Positions 1-5,917 of a stretch of 9,268 nt of DNA are shown piece after piece (positions within the stretch are counted from its first letter, which is position 1; each line of letters starts with the position of its first letter). The translations under genes were made by a program, and so were the position numbers. Location of the stretch: the NCBI GenBank assembly GCA_017849315.1, contig JAFIHQ010000128.1:1-9268 (forward strand). Reading direction: 5' to 3'. This DNA comes from Treponema sp. (GTDB taxonomy: Bacteria > Spirochaetota > Spirochaetia > Treponematales > Rectinemataceae). The notes under the pieces were generated by a model, which saw only the letters and a list, made by a program, of their open reading frames with translations, did not search any database and was not told the origin of the DNA.

Positions 1-13
1 AACGCAATTCTCT

Positions 14-1327
14 TTAGTGAATTCCCCACCATTGTTCGCCTTCCTCTTTTTCGCCATATCCTGGCTTCGCATTCCCTGGCCTCCGCTGTACCTTGTACGA
101 GCGCCTTTCCAGCTCCGCTTCTATGTCCGCAAGGCTTCCACCTTCTTTAATTGTTTTTACCAAAGCGAAATAAATAACATCTGCCGCCTCAAGTACAGCT
201 TCCTGCGCCGTTTTGGTCTTTGCAAGTTCGTCAGATTCTTCCCGCAACTTAGGCCCGAGGAGCTCAGGATCTGTAAAAAGTCGCTTTGTGTATGACCCTT
301 CAGGTGCCGTTCTCTTGCGAGCCGTTACCGTCCTCGACAACTTTTCTATACCATAGCCATCGTCAAAACAGTTGCGCCTGCCAAGGTGGCAAAACCCTTT
401 CCCATTCTGTTTTACGGTAAACCGTATACAGTCCCTGTCGCAGTCCACTTGAGCCCTTACGAGTTCTTGCGTGTCGCCCGAGCTCTCCCCTTTTACCCAA
501 AGTCCTCGCGTTCTTGAGTGATACACCCCTACTTTGCGGCCAAAAGCCAACGAAAGGCTTTCTAAGTCCGAATAGGCATGACCCAAAAGCCTTCCTGCTT
601 CATCACAGACCAAAGTCAACCAAAGGCCATCCGGTCTATCACTCTTAAGTGGCGCACTAAAAGCCTCGGCAAGCCCCAGCTCTCCTGTGGCAAGTGCCGT
701 ACCCGCCTGGACATCAGCTCCCATGGCATCGAGGCTCGCTATCTCGGATACGCCTTCTACACCACCAGGGACCCCTCCTGCAAAGGTAATCCATTTGCCC
801 TTGGCAATATCGATAAGTTTCTTGGCCTTCTCCATGTCCAGCCCGGACATGGCGCCTTCACGATCTATAAAAGTGACAAGAAAGCCTGAAACATAAGGAG
901 AAAGCTCCTCAATGCGCGACTCCAAGGTGTTTTCAGTTTCCCGTTTCCATCCTTCGACCATGATTTTGTCCTGTTTGATGTCGAGCGCCGCTATGAGCCT
1001 GGAAGCCGGAAATTGGGACAAAAACTCCGGCGTAGCCATAGTGCCTATCATTATCCTTCGAGCTCCTGCATCTAAGTATTCGAGCGCGACATCCTTATTC
1101 CGGATACCGCCTCCAACCCTACACTCATGCTTACTTAGGATTCTCTTGATTAATGCCTTGTTGTCCCCCTGGCCCAGCGCAGCGTTTAGGTCTACGATTG
1201 CGATCTCCCCTGCAACCCCGAGCTTATCGGCCAGCGCTTCAGGATCTCCCACATCGAGCTTCGGATACTTGTTGCCCCGAAGTTGGACTGCCCTTCCATC
1301 CAGAATGTCTATGCTTGGTACTATCAT
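14..1327 (-). CDS. hisAIE: Trifunctional HisA-HisI-HisE fusion (ProFAR isomerase / PR-AMP cyclohydrolase / PR-ATP pyrophosphatase)
   Basis: A 437-residue protein carrying three consecutive histidine-pathway activities. HisE hydrolyses PR-ATP to PR-AMP, HisI opens the PR-AMP ring to give ProFAR, and HisA isomerises ProFAR to PRFAR. Residues about 1-225 are a HisA (beta/alpha)8 barrel: PSID with Asp7, VGGGIR at 71-76, ALD with Asp116, VTFIDREG at 151-158 and AGG at 183-185. Residues about 233-325 are HisI: SRTRGLW, KGESSG, DCDRD at 295-299 and CHLGRRNC at 313-320, which keep the expected Cys (296, 313, 320) and Asp (295, 297, 299) metal ligands. Residues about 328-425 are HisE: EESDE at 363-367 and EAAD at 380-383, the metal-binding acidic helices. 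HisIE fusions are common; joining HisA in front is unusual. HisA has Glu157 where the RDG Asp is usual. The ATG overlaps the hisF stop (ATGA) and follows GGAGG. Only 13 bases remain after the stop. Confidence 0.95.
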   Translation of the reverse strand: MIVPSIDILDGRAVQLRGNKYPKLDVGDPEALADKLGVAGEIAIVDLNAALGQGDNKALIKRILSKHECRVGGGIRNKDVALEYLDAGARRIMIGTMATPEFLSQFPASRLIAALDIKQDKIMVEGWKRETENTLESRIEELSPYVSGFLVTFIDREGAMSGLDMEKAKKLIDIAKGKWITFAGGVPGGVEGVSEIASLDAMGADVQAGTALATGELGLAEAFSAPLKSDRPDGLWLTLVCDEAGRLLGHAYSDLESLSLAFGRKVGVYHSRTRGLWVKGESSGDTQELVRAQVDCDRDCIRFTVKQNGKGFCHLGRRNCFDDGYGIEKLSRTVTARKRTAPEGSYTKRLFTDPELLGPKLREESDELAKTKTAQEAVLEAADVIYFALVKTIKEGGSLADIEAELERRSYKVQRRPGNAKPGYGEKEEGEQWWGIH

Positions 1328-2115
1328 CTTCTTACCTCCACCCCTTGTTCATACAAATAATCTTTGAGCGCTCCAATCTCGATTTCGCCACGATGAAAAA
1401 CTCCCGCCGCCAAAACTGCCCTTGCCCCTGCATTTACTCCTTCCAGGAAATCCTGGTACTTCGATGCCCCTCCGGATGCCACGACAGGTACTTTAACCGC
1501 AGCACACAGTTGCCGCAAAAGCTCAAGGTCGTACCCCTGCCCCGTTCCGTCTCTATCGATGCATGTGAGCAGGATTTCACCAGCGCCCTCGCCTGCCGCA
1601 CGGCGTGCCCATTCGACTGCGTCGAGTCCGGTATCCACCGAACCAGCCTCAATCCACACTGTCCACCGCACTTTGTCGTCTTTAGCCACGCGCTTGGCAT
1701 CGATGGCAGCCACGACACACTGAACGCCAAACCTTGTCGCAAGGTCTCTAAAGATGGACGGATTCCTAACCGCTGCGCTGTTGATAGACACCCTGTCCGC
1801 GCCTGAATCCAGGAGTCTACAGGCGTCCGATACGCTTCTGACTCCGCCACCTACCATCAAGGGGATGGAAAGCACCTCGCGAACCGCCACGACCGAGTCA
1901 AGGGTCGTATTTCGATCTTCTTGCGTAGCGCTTATGTCCAAGAGGGCTATTTCATCAGCGCCTTCAGCTTCGTAGCGCCGCGCTAACGCAGCAGGATCTC
2001 CTGAATCCACCAAGTTGACAAACCTTGTGCCCTTGACGACACGTCTAGCCTTGACGTCGAGGCAGGGAATGATTCTTATGGCCGTCCCTAGGCCGTTCTT
2101 ACAATTTTGCAACAT
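1324..2115 (-). CDS. hisF: Imidazole glycerol phosphate synthase, cyclase subunit HisF
   Basis: HisF takes ammonia from HisH and converts PRFAR to imidazole glycerol phosphate plus AICAR (step 5) in the cytoplasm. With the start chosen here it has 263 residues, close to the usual 250-260. Visible motifs are RIIPCLDV (catalytic Asp20), VGGGVR at 88-93, AIDAKR (catalytic Asp139), LLTCIDRDGTGQGYD (Asp189) and FHRGE near the end. By comparison with the Thermotoga enzyme recalled from memory, the ammonia-gate residues would be Arg14, Glu55, Arg108 (usually Lys) and Glu180, so the charges are kept. The frame also opens at an ATG at 2163, deep in hisH with no ribosome site. The ATG at 2115 is preferred because it is closer to the conserved RIIP and follows a purine-rich AAGGGGG, although the spacing is short. 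It overlaps the end of hisH by 17 bases, and its stop overlaps the hisA start. The exact start is less sure than the identity. Confidence 0.95.
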   Translation of the reverse strand: MLQNCKNGLGTAIRIIPCLDVKARRVVKGTRFVNLVDSGDPAALARRYEAEGADEIALLDISATQEDRNTTLDSVVAVREVLSIPLMVGGGVRSVSDACRLLDSGADRVSINSAAVRNPSIFRDLATRFGVQCVVAAIDAKRVAKDDKVRWTVWIEAGSVDTGLDAVEWARRAAGEGAGEILLTCIDRDGTGQGYDLELLRQLCAAVKVPVVASGGASKYQDFLEGVNAGARAVLAAGVFHRGEIEIGALKDYLYEQGVEVRR

Positions 2116-2866
2116 TCGCCCCCTTAGAATTGCCTTTCGGGTCCAGTGCCTTTTCTCCTGCATTAATCCATCTTGCTACGAGATCGAGCCCCCAGGCACC
2201 GGATAACTCTGGATGAAACTGGCACAAGAGCAAGTATGGCGCTCTACTGTTCCTTCCCTCCCAAAGTTCAAGCGACGCCACAAAAGGTTTGCCGTATATG
2301 CAAACCGTACCGACAAAACCTTCTGGAATCGATTCGATGGCATAGGAGTTTGCAAAATACGCCCAACCAGGCCTTACAAAAGAGCGTCCCTCTCTTGATT
2401 CCATGCTTTGTCCCTCGGAAACGTATGGTGAGACATAATTCCATCCGAGCTGCGGCAAGGGCATAGAAAGGTCCAAACTCGCTACGTGGGCTGGCACGAT
2501 GCCCAGACCTTTGATACCAGGGCCTTCTTCGCTCGACTCACAAAAAAGCTGCATCCCAAGGCAAATCCCCATGGTTGGCTTCTTTTGTGCAACGCGCCTC
2601 TTAAAGGCCTCGTCGAGCCCGGTCTCTTTCAGTCTTGACATGGCAGATCCAAAGGCTCCAACACCGGGCAAGAGAGCATAGTCTGCTTCTTCAATCACCG
2701 ATGGTTCACTTGTAACGAGGCTTGTCACGCCCAGCCTACGGCACATGGTAGACACTGACGCCAGGTTGGCAGCTCCTGTCGAGGCAATCACCAGAACAGT
2801 GTCTTTCCCTGCACCTTCCCCTGCCTGCTTCTCTGTTGCCCGCTTTTCTGTAGTTTCGACGCTCAT
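2099..2866 (-). CDS. hisH: Imidazole glycerol phosphate synthase, glutaminase subunit HisH
   Basis: HisH is the class I glutamine amidotransferase that feeds ammonia to HisF; the two form a cytoplasmic heterodimer. It has 255 residues against the usual 200-215. The extra length is a hydrophilic N-terminal extension of about 22 residues and a short C-terminal tail. Visible signatures are LPGVGAFGSAM at 66-76, MGICLGMQLF with nucleophile Cys102, PQLGWN at 138-143 and QFHPELSG with His218 and Glu220, so the catalytic triad is intact. Two departures are seen: YFANSY at 170-175 where families usually read YFVHSY (His to Asn), and STGAANLASV at 29-38 in place of the common DYGxGNxxSV. The ATG overlaps the hisB TGA (ATGA) and follows GAGGA with six-base spacing, so it is the likely start; a start nearer residue 24 cannot be excluded. 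It lies directly upstream of its partner hisF. Confidence 0.95.
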   Translation of the reverse strand: MSVETTEKRATEKQAGEGAGKDTVLVIASTGAANLASVSTMCRRLGVTSLVTSEPSVIEEADYALLPGVGAFGSAMSRLKETGLDEAFKRRVAQKKPTMGICLGMQLFCESSEEGPGIKGLGIVPAHVASLDLSMPLPQLGWNYVSPYVSEGQSMESREGRSFVRPGWAYFANSYAIESIPEGFVGTVCIYGKPFVASLELWEGRNSRAPYLLLCQFHPELSGAWGLDLVARWINAGEKALDPKGNSKGANVAKL

Positions 2867-3573
2867 AAAGGTTCCTCACCCTGTCCAATCTCCGCGTCGG
2901 CCGTCTGGTTTGAGTCGACAACCTCTATGGAAGTCTGGACCTTGCCTTTGGTACTTTCGTTTCCCCAGACAGAGGCGCAGCCCTCCTTGGCAGACAACAC
3001 TTCCTTTGCGCCTTCCTTCTGGATATGCGGGATTGGCAGCACGGCGTTTTGTATGGCAAGCGCAAGAGCTTTAAAGGCCGCCTCTGCTTTATGGTGATCG
3101 TTCTTTCCCCTTAAGACGTCCACGTGGAGTGTAAGCGCCGCATTCTGGGCAAAACTGCGCAAAAAATGCTCGACATTCTCGGTTGCGAGCGTTCCCAGCA
3201 TTTGGCCTGCAAGGTCAAGATCGCCTTCAAAAAAAGGCCTTCCCGAGAGGTCGACCACCGCCCTTGCAAGCGCCTCATCGAGCGGAGCAAAAGCATACCC
3301 GAAACGTGCCTTTGCTTCTTCGAGCTCGTAGGCTGACTTAAATGCAAGTCCCAAGGCTATAGCACAATCCTCCGCGCTGTGATGATCGTCCACGTCCAGG
3401 TCGCCCTTACAAAAGAGTCTCAAAGACCACCCTGCATGGAAGGCAAGGCTCGTGACGAGGTGATTGAGAAACCCAATTCCAGTGTCTACTTGCACGAATC
3501 CTGGTTCAAGCAAGAGTTGTACCTTGACTTGAGTTTCTTTGGTCGAACGTTCTAGTTTTATGGTTTTTGCCAT
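2863..3573 (-). CDS. hisB: Imidazoleglycerol-phosphate dehydratase HisB (single-domain type)
   Basis: HisB dehydrates imidazole glycerol phosphate to imidazole acetol phosphate (step 6). This is the dehydratase alone, without the phosphatase domain fused in E. coli. Metal-site motifs are TGIGFLNHL (His38; the usual Asp before it is Asn37), FHAGW (His46), DDHHSAED at 62-69, APLDEALAR, DLSGRPFF, VEHFL with His136 and NDHHKAEAAFKA at 158-169. Manganese-ligand histidines and glutamates are therefore all present. The protein has 236 residues against the usual 195 or so. The surplus is an insertion of roughly 15-20 residues before the conserved STKG (207-210) and a polar, acidic tail of 26 residues after it, where most homologues stop. 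It starts two bases after the hisC stop codon, with GGAGG lying inside the last hisC codons, so translation is probably coupled. Confidence 0.95.
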   Translation of the reverse strand: MAKTIKLERSTKETQVKVQLLLEPGFVQVDTGIGFLNHLVTSLAFHAGWSLRLFCKGDLDVDDHHSAEDCAIALGLAFKSAYELEEAKARFGYAFAPLDEALARAVVDLSGRPFFEGDLDLAGQMLGTLATENVEHFLRSFAQNAALTLHVDVLRGKNDHHKAEAAFKALALAIQNAVLPIPHIQKEGAKEVLSAKEGCASVWGNESTKGKVQTSIEVVDSNQTADAEIGQGEEPL

Positions 3574-3575
3574 TT

Positions 3576-4637
3576 TTATTGCACCTCCAGCTTTTGAAAA
3601 GGCGCATCTTGTGTTTCTTCCGTTTCTTGTGTTTCTTCGTCACGCGCGTTCCAATTTGCAGTTTTTCTCAACGCGGCTATCAACGTCGAGAAATCCTTTT
3701 CATTGCCCGGGCACGTGATCCTTACGTATGTTTCCCCCGGCCAGTAGCGCACTGCGATGCCTTTTTCTTTTAGTGCGGCGACAAATCCGGATGCGTTATT
3801 CACTTGAGCCGTCACAAAGTTGGCCTGTGAAGGCCAAGCACCGAGGCCGATTTCCACCATCGTCCGACAAAGTTCCTCGCGCTCGCTCTTAATCCTCTCA
3901 ACATAGGCCTTGCGCTGGCTTTCGTTTTCGCGCAAAACCGTAAAAGCGGCCTCGATAGCCGGGCCGGACAAGGAATATGGCGGACCGGCTTCTCTCATCC
4001 TTGGGATGAACTGGCTGGAATTCTTACCTACGGCTGCCCATCCCACCCTGAATCCGGCGAGTCCCCGCGATTTTGAGAAACTGCCTGTCACAATCACATT
4101 GGCTTTGTCGAGCGCCCTAAGAAGAAGTTCCTGATTGTCAGCAAAGTCGATATAGGTGGCATCAAAAAGAAAAATGCTGCCGTTTCTGGCACAAGTCTCC
4201 ACGATTTTATCGAAGTCGGCCTCGCTCAGCATCGTTCCAAAGGGGTTGTCTGGAGATGCGAGAACAACGAGGCTAGGAGATCGTTCTTCAATCAGGGTGC
4301 AGAGCTCTTCCAGAGGAAAGGCTTCCTCTGCATAACGTCGCACGGACAGGAATTCTGCTCCGGTTCTCTTGCTCGCCGCCAGGAATTCGACAAACCCGGG
4401 GGTCGTTGTGGCGATCGTCCTGCCCGGCCCTGTAAACACGCGAAAAGCCCGGTCGATCGCGTCGTCGGCGCCCGCCGTTGCAAGCACATTACCTTCGGGC
4501 AGGCCTAACATCTCTGCAAGTTCCTTTTCTAGGACTGCTGATTCCGGGTAGCGGCATGCATTCTCAGTAGAAAGTATTTTCGCCAGTTGTACTTCGGAAA
4601 GTAAACAAACGCCTTCATTGGCATCTAATTTGAGCAT
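3576..4637 (-). CDS. hisC: Histidinol-phosphate aminotransferase HisC
   Basis: HisC is a PLP-dependent fold-type I enzyme that transfers an amino group from glutamate to imidazole acetol phosphate (step 7). With the chosen ATG it has 353 residues, typical for the family. Signatures are LDANEG at 4-9, SPDNPFG at 128-134, FDATY with Asp159 and Tyr162, GSFSKSRGLAGFRVGWA with Schiff-base Lys189, and YVRIT with substrate-carboxylate Arg306. The same frame runs open to an ATG at 4739, inside hisG, but those 34 residues match nothing expected at a HisC N-terminus. A strong GGAGG lies five bases before the ATG at 4637. The C-terminal 20 or so residues are an acidic Glu/Thr/Gln tail encoded by a short direct repeat. 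The 50-base gap after hisG is the widest in the operon. Broader aminotransferase activity cannot be excluded, but operon position supports HisC. Confidence 0.93.
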   Translation of the reverse strand: MLKLDANEGVCLLSEVQLAKILSTENACRYPESAVLEKELAEMLGLPEGNVLATAGADDAIDRAFRVFTGPGRTIATTTPGFVEFLAASKRTGAEFLSVRRYAEEAFPLEELCTLIEERSPSLVVLASPDNPFGTMLSEADFDKIVETCARNGSIFLFDATYIDFADNQELLLRALDKANVIVTGSFSKSRGLAGFRVGWAAVGKNSSQFIPRMREAGPPYSLSGPAIEAAFTVLRENESQRKAYVERIKSEREELCRTMVEIGLGAWPSQANFVTAQVNNASGFVAALKEKGIAVRYWPGETYVRITCPGNEKDFSTLIAALRKTANWNARDEETQETEETQDAPFQKLEVQ

Positions 4638-4642
4638 GGTTT

Positions 4643-4647
4643 CCTCC
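4643..4647 (-). promoter_or_regulatory. Ribosome-binding site deciding the hisC start
   Basis: GGAGG on the minus strand, five bases before the ATG at 4637. It supports that start over the in-frame ATG at 4739, which lies within hisG coding sequence. Confidence 0.85.
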
Positions 4648-4687
4648 AATATCCTATTGAATCCTTTTATCTCCTCATGAAAGGCCT

Positions 4688-5650
4688 TTACGGAACGAGC
4701 TGGCTTAGGGCAGTGACCACGATGTCGGTCCCTCCGCACCGTTTTATTTCCGGAATGAGTTCCGCAAGGCTTTCCTTGGGGGCAGCCACGCGCACTGCGT
4801 AGGCTTTGCCTTTATCCAAAGGCGAAATTGTCGGCGACTTGAGGCAAGGTAGAATTGAAACGAGCTGTTCAAGAAGGTCCGCGTTGACGTTGACTTCCAG
4901 CATCACACGCCTGCGGGCCTCAAGCACCGCTTTAAGGAGCAGTACGAGCGACTCGGCTGCTTCTTTTTTGGCTTTGTCTGACATTGCAGCTTTGGATGCG
5001 TAAAGGCGCGTCGAGCTCGTCATTATTGTGTCCAAGATAACCAGACCGTTAGCTTTGAGCGTGTTGCCCGTTGCACAGTTGTCGATAATGAGATCAGCAT
5101 CTTCCGGAGGGAAAGCCTCGGTAGCACCATAAGACCGGATGAATTTAGTTCCAGGGATGTTGGCGCGGATCCAGCCTTGCGCGATGTTTTCGTACTCAGA
5201 AGCCAAAACGGGAGTTCTTCCGCAAACGGCTTCCCATGCCGCAGTTCCGCCCCCGCGGGCTTTTACCTCACGCACCACACCCTCGGGAGCAGCCACGACA
5301 AGCCTCACTGGATCCATGCCCGTATCGAGCAGTTCCACAAGGTCGGCACCAAGCTCGCAGACCCAATCCGCGCCTGCAAAGCCGACGTCTCGGCTGCCAG
5401 AGGCCAGCATTTCTACAATGTTCTGTGGTTTGAGGAGTTTTGTCGAGTATTCGATTGTAGCGGCGCTTTTAGGGTAGGCACCTGCACCGTTGCCGACCTT
5501 GGGGCGATATTCGCGTTCATCGATTACAACGGGCAGGCCTGCATCGCCGAGCAGGCGGACCGCCTGGTCTTGCATACGGCCTTTAGGCAAGCCCAACATG
5601 ATTTGAACCTTGTTGGAAGCGTTGGCAGCACCTTCATTGTTGGCACCCAT
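4688..5650 (-). CDS. hisG: ATP phosphoribosyltransferase HisG, long form with C-terminal regulatory domain
   Basis: HisG joins ATP and PRPP to make PR-ATP, the committed first step. It has 320 residues, fitting the long hexameric class, which works without HisZ. Motifs are LGLPKGRM at 19-26, RDVGFAGADW at 87-96 (the domain I region usually reading DxGIxGxD) and DLIIDNCATGNTLKANGL at 186-203, the PRPP-binding loop. The last 75 or so residues (VMLEVNVNADLLEQL, LKSPTISPL, VAAPKE, IKRCGGTDIVVT) are the ACT-like histidine-binding domain, so feedback inhibition by histidine is expected from family knowledge. The ATG follows AAGGAG with correct spacing. It is the first structural gene after the leader and attenuator at 5731-5917, and hisC follows after 50 bases. 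The first 13 residues or so are a short hydrophilic extension before the conserved core. Confidence 0.95.
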   Translation of the reverse strand: MGANNEGAANASNKVQIMLGLPKGRMQDQAVRLLGDAGLPVVIDEREYRPKVGNGAGAYPKSAATIEYSTKLLKPQNIVEMLASGSRDVGFAGADWVCELGADLVELLDTGMDPVRLVVAAPEGVVREVKARGGGTAAWEAVCGRTPVLASEYENIAQGWIRANIPGTKFIRSYGATEAFPPEDADLIIDNCATGNTLKANGLVILDTIMTSSTRLYASKAAMSDKAKKEAAESLVLLLKAVLEARRRVMLEVNVNADLLEQLVSILPCLKSPTISPLDKGKAYAVRVAAPKESLAELIPEIKRCGGTDIVVTALSQLVP

Positions 5651-5655
5651 GTAAA

Positions 5656-5662
5656 TCTCCTT
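5656..5662 (-). promoter_or_regulatory. hisG ribosome-binding site
   Basis: AAGGAGA on the minus strand, a few bases before the hisG ATG at 5650. It begins two bases after the end of the inverted repeat at 5665-5693, so folding of that repeat could affect ribosome access. Confidence 0.8.
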
Positions 5663-5664
5663 GC

Positions 5665-5693
5665 GCCTGGCCCCTCTTTCTTGCCGGCCAGGC
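5665..5693 (-). repeat. 8-bp inverted repeat just upstream of the hisG ribosome site
   Basis: GCCTGGCC and GGCCAGGC form a perfect 8-bp, GC-rich stem around a 13-base loop. There is no T-run after it on the minus strand, since the hisG ribosome site follows at once, so it is not an intrinsic terminator. It could be an mRNA-stabilising hairpin at the 5' side of the hisG cistron or a translational control element. The pairing is seen directly; the role is inferred. Confidence 0.5.
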
Positions 5694-5730
5694 CAGAAGA
5701 CTTCGTTTTACATGAAGCCTTAAGGCCAAT

Positions 5731-5758
5731 AAAAAAGCCGGCTCTTGGGAGCCGGCTT
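5731..5758 (-). terminator. Rho-independent terminator serving as the his attenuator
   Basis: On the minus strand AAGCCGGCTC, loop CCAA, GAGCCGGCTT, then T residues to 5731: a perfect 10-bp stem followed by a U-tract (six T counting the two in the stem). It lies after the his promoter and leader ORF and about 80 bases before hisG, where a terminator would block the operon unless it is conditional. Its 5' arm can pair instead with an upstream segment at 5806-5811. It would also stop transcripts running out of dnaE2. Confidence 0.92.
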
Positions 5759-5811
5759 CGTGATTTCTAAACGTCCTTTCTGGAGCGCTAGACGACACGC
5801 ACACACGGCTC
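5749..5811 (-). promoter_or_regulatory. Predicted his antiterminator (segments 2:3)
   Basis: GAGCCG at 5811-5806 is complementary to CGGCTC at 5754-5749, which is most of the 5' arm of the terminator. A second short helix, CGTG at 5799-5796 with CACG at 5762-5759, can stack inside it, and CGTC (5794-5791) with GACG (5775-5772) can close a small inner hairpin. Formation of this structure excludes the terminator. It is predicted when a ribosome stalls on the leader His codons. The pairing was found by eye, without energy calculation. Confidence 0.65.
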
Positions 5812-5865
5812 TGCCGAATGGTGGCCGTGGGTATGATGGAGCTGCGTTACAGCAACGAAAATCAT
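5788..5865 (-). CDS. hisL: Histidine operon leader peptide
   Basis: A 25-codon ORF starting MIFVAVTQL, followed by HHTHGHH and then SAEPCVRVV, ending at TAG. Codons 10, 11, 13, 15 and 16 are His (CAT, CAT, CAC, CAC, CAT), five of seven residues, which is hard to explain by chance directly upstream of a his operon. AAGGA lies seven bases before the ATG. Ribosome stalling at these codons when charged tRNA-His is scarce would free segment 2 and favour the antiterminator, while fluent translation to the stop would permit the terminator. This is the mechanism known for enterobacterial hisL; no sequence similarity to that peptide is claimed beyond the His run. An in-frame ATG five codons upstream (5880) could give a 30-residue form if the transcript begins there. 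The peptide itself need have no function after synthesis. Confidence 0.88.
   Translation of the reverse strand: MIFVAVTQLHHTHGHHSAEPCVRVV
5804..5829 (-). promoter_or_regulatory. Predicted leader pause hairpin (segments 1:2)
   Basis: CACGGC at 5829-5824, made of leader codons 13 and 14 (His-Gly), pairs with GCCGTG at 5809-5804 to form a 6-bp stem with a 14-base loop. The 3' arm overlaps the segment needed for the antiterminator, so the two are mutually exclusive. A ribosome stalled on the His codons would cover the 5' arm. This completes a 1:2 / 2:3 / 3:4 attenuator design. Confidence 0.65.
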
Positions 5866-5887
5866 TGTGTCGTCCTTCATAAAACGT

Positions 5888-5917
5888 ATGTAAGCATTAA
5901 ACGTATAATTATGTCAA
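5888..5917 (-). promoter_or_regulatory. Predicted sigma-70-type promoter of the his operon
   Basis: A perfect -35 box TTGACA at 5917-5912, an 18-base AT-rich spacer and a weak -10 box TTACAT at 5893-5888 preceded by TGC, an extended -10 element. Transcription would begin around 5880, just before the leader ORF. The -35 box starts at the base directly after the dnaE2 stop codon. Confidence 0.7.

Noticed and set aside
1153..1806. 217-codon open frame on the plus strand
   Set aside because: Antisense to the clearly conserved hisF and hisA start region; Cys/Pro-rich composition and no family resemblance.
2116..2163. N-terminal extension of hisF from the ATG at 2163
   Set aside because: No ribosome site, lies within hisH, and adds residues absent from HisF proteins.
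4638..4739. N-terminal extension of hisC from the ATG at 4739
   Set aside because: It lies mostly inside hisG, lacks HisC-like sequence and a ribosome site, while the ATG at 4637 has a strong GGAGG.
5717..5726. 10-bp palindrome GCCTTAAGGC after the attenuator
   Set aside because: Too short and without a loop to act as an RNA hairpin; could be a chance palindrome or protein site, with no support.
5177..5770. 197-codon plus-strand frame spanning hisG and the attenuator
   Set aside because: Antisense to hisG and reads through the attenuator stem; no recognisable protein.
5759..5917. T-box riboswitch as an alternative control of the his operon
   Set aside because: No T-box antiterminator consensus (AGGGTGGNACCGCG-like) or specifier-loop layout is visible; the His-codon leader explains the region.
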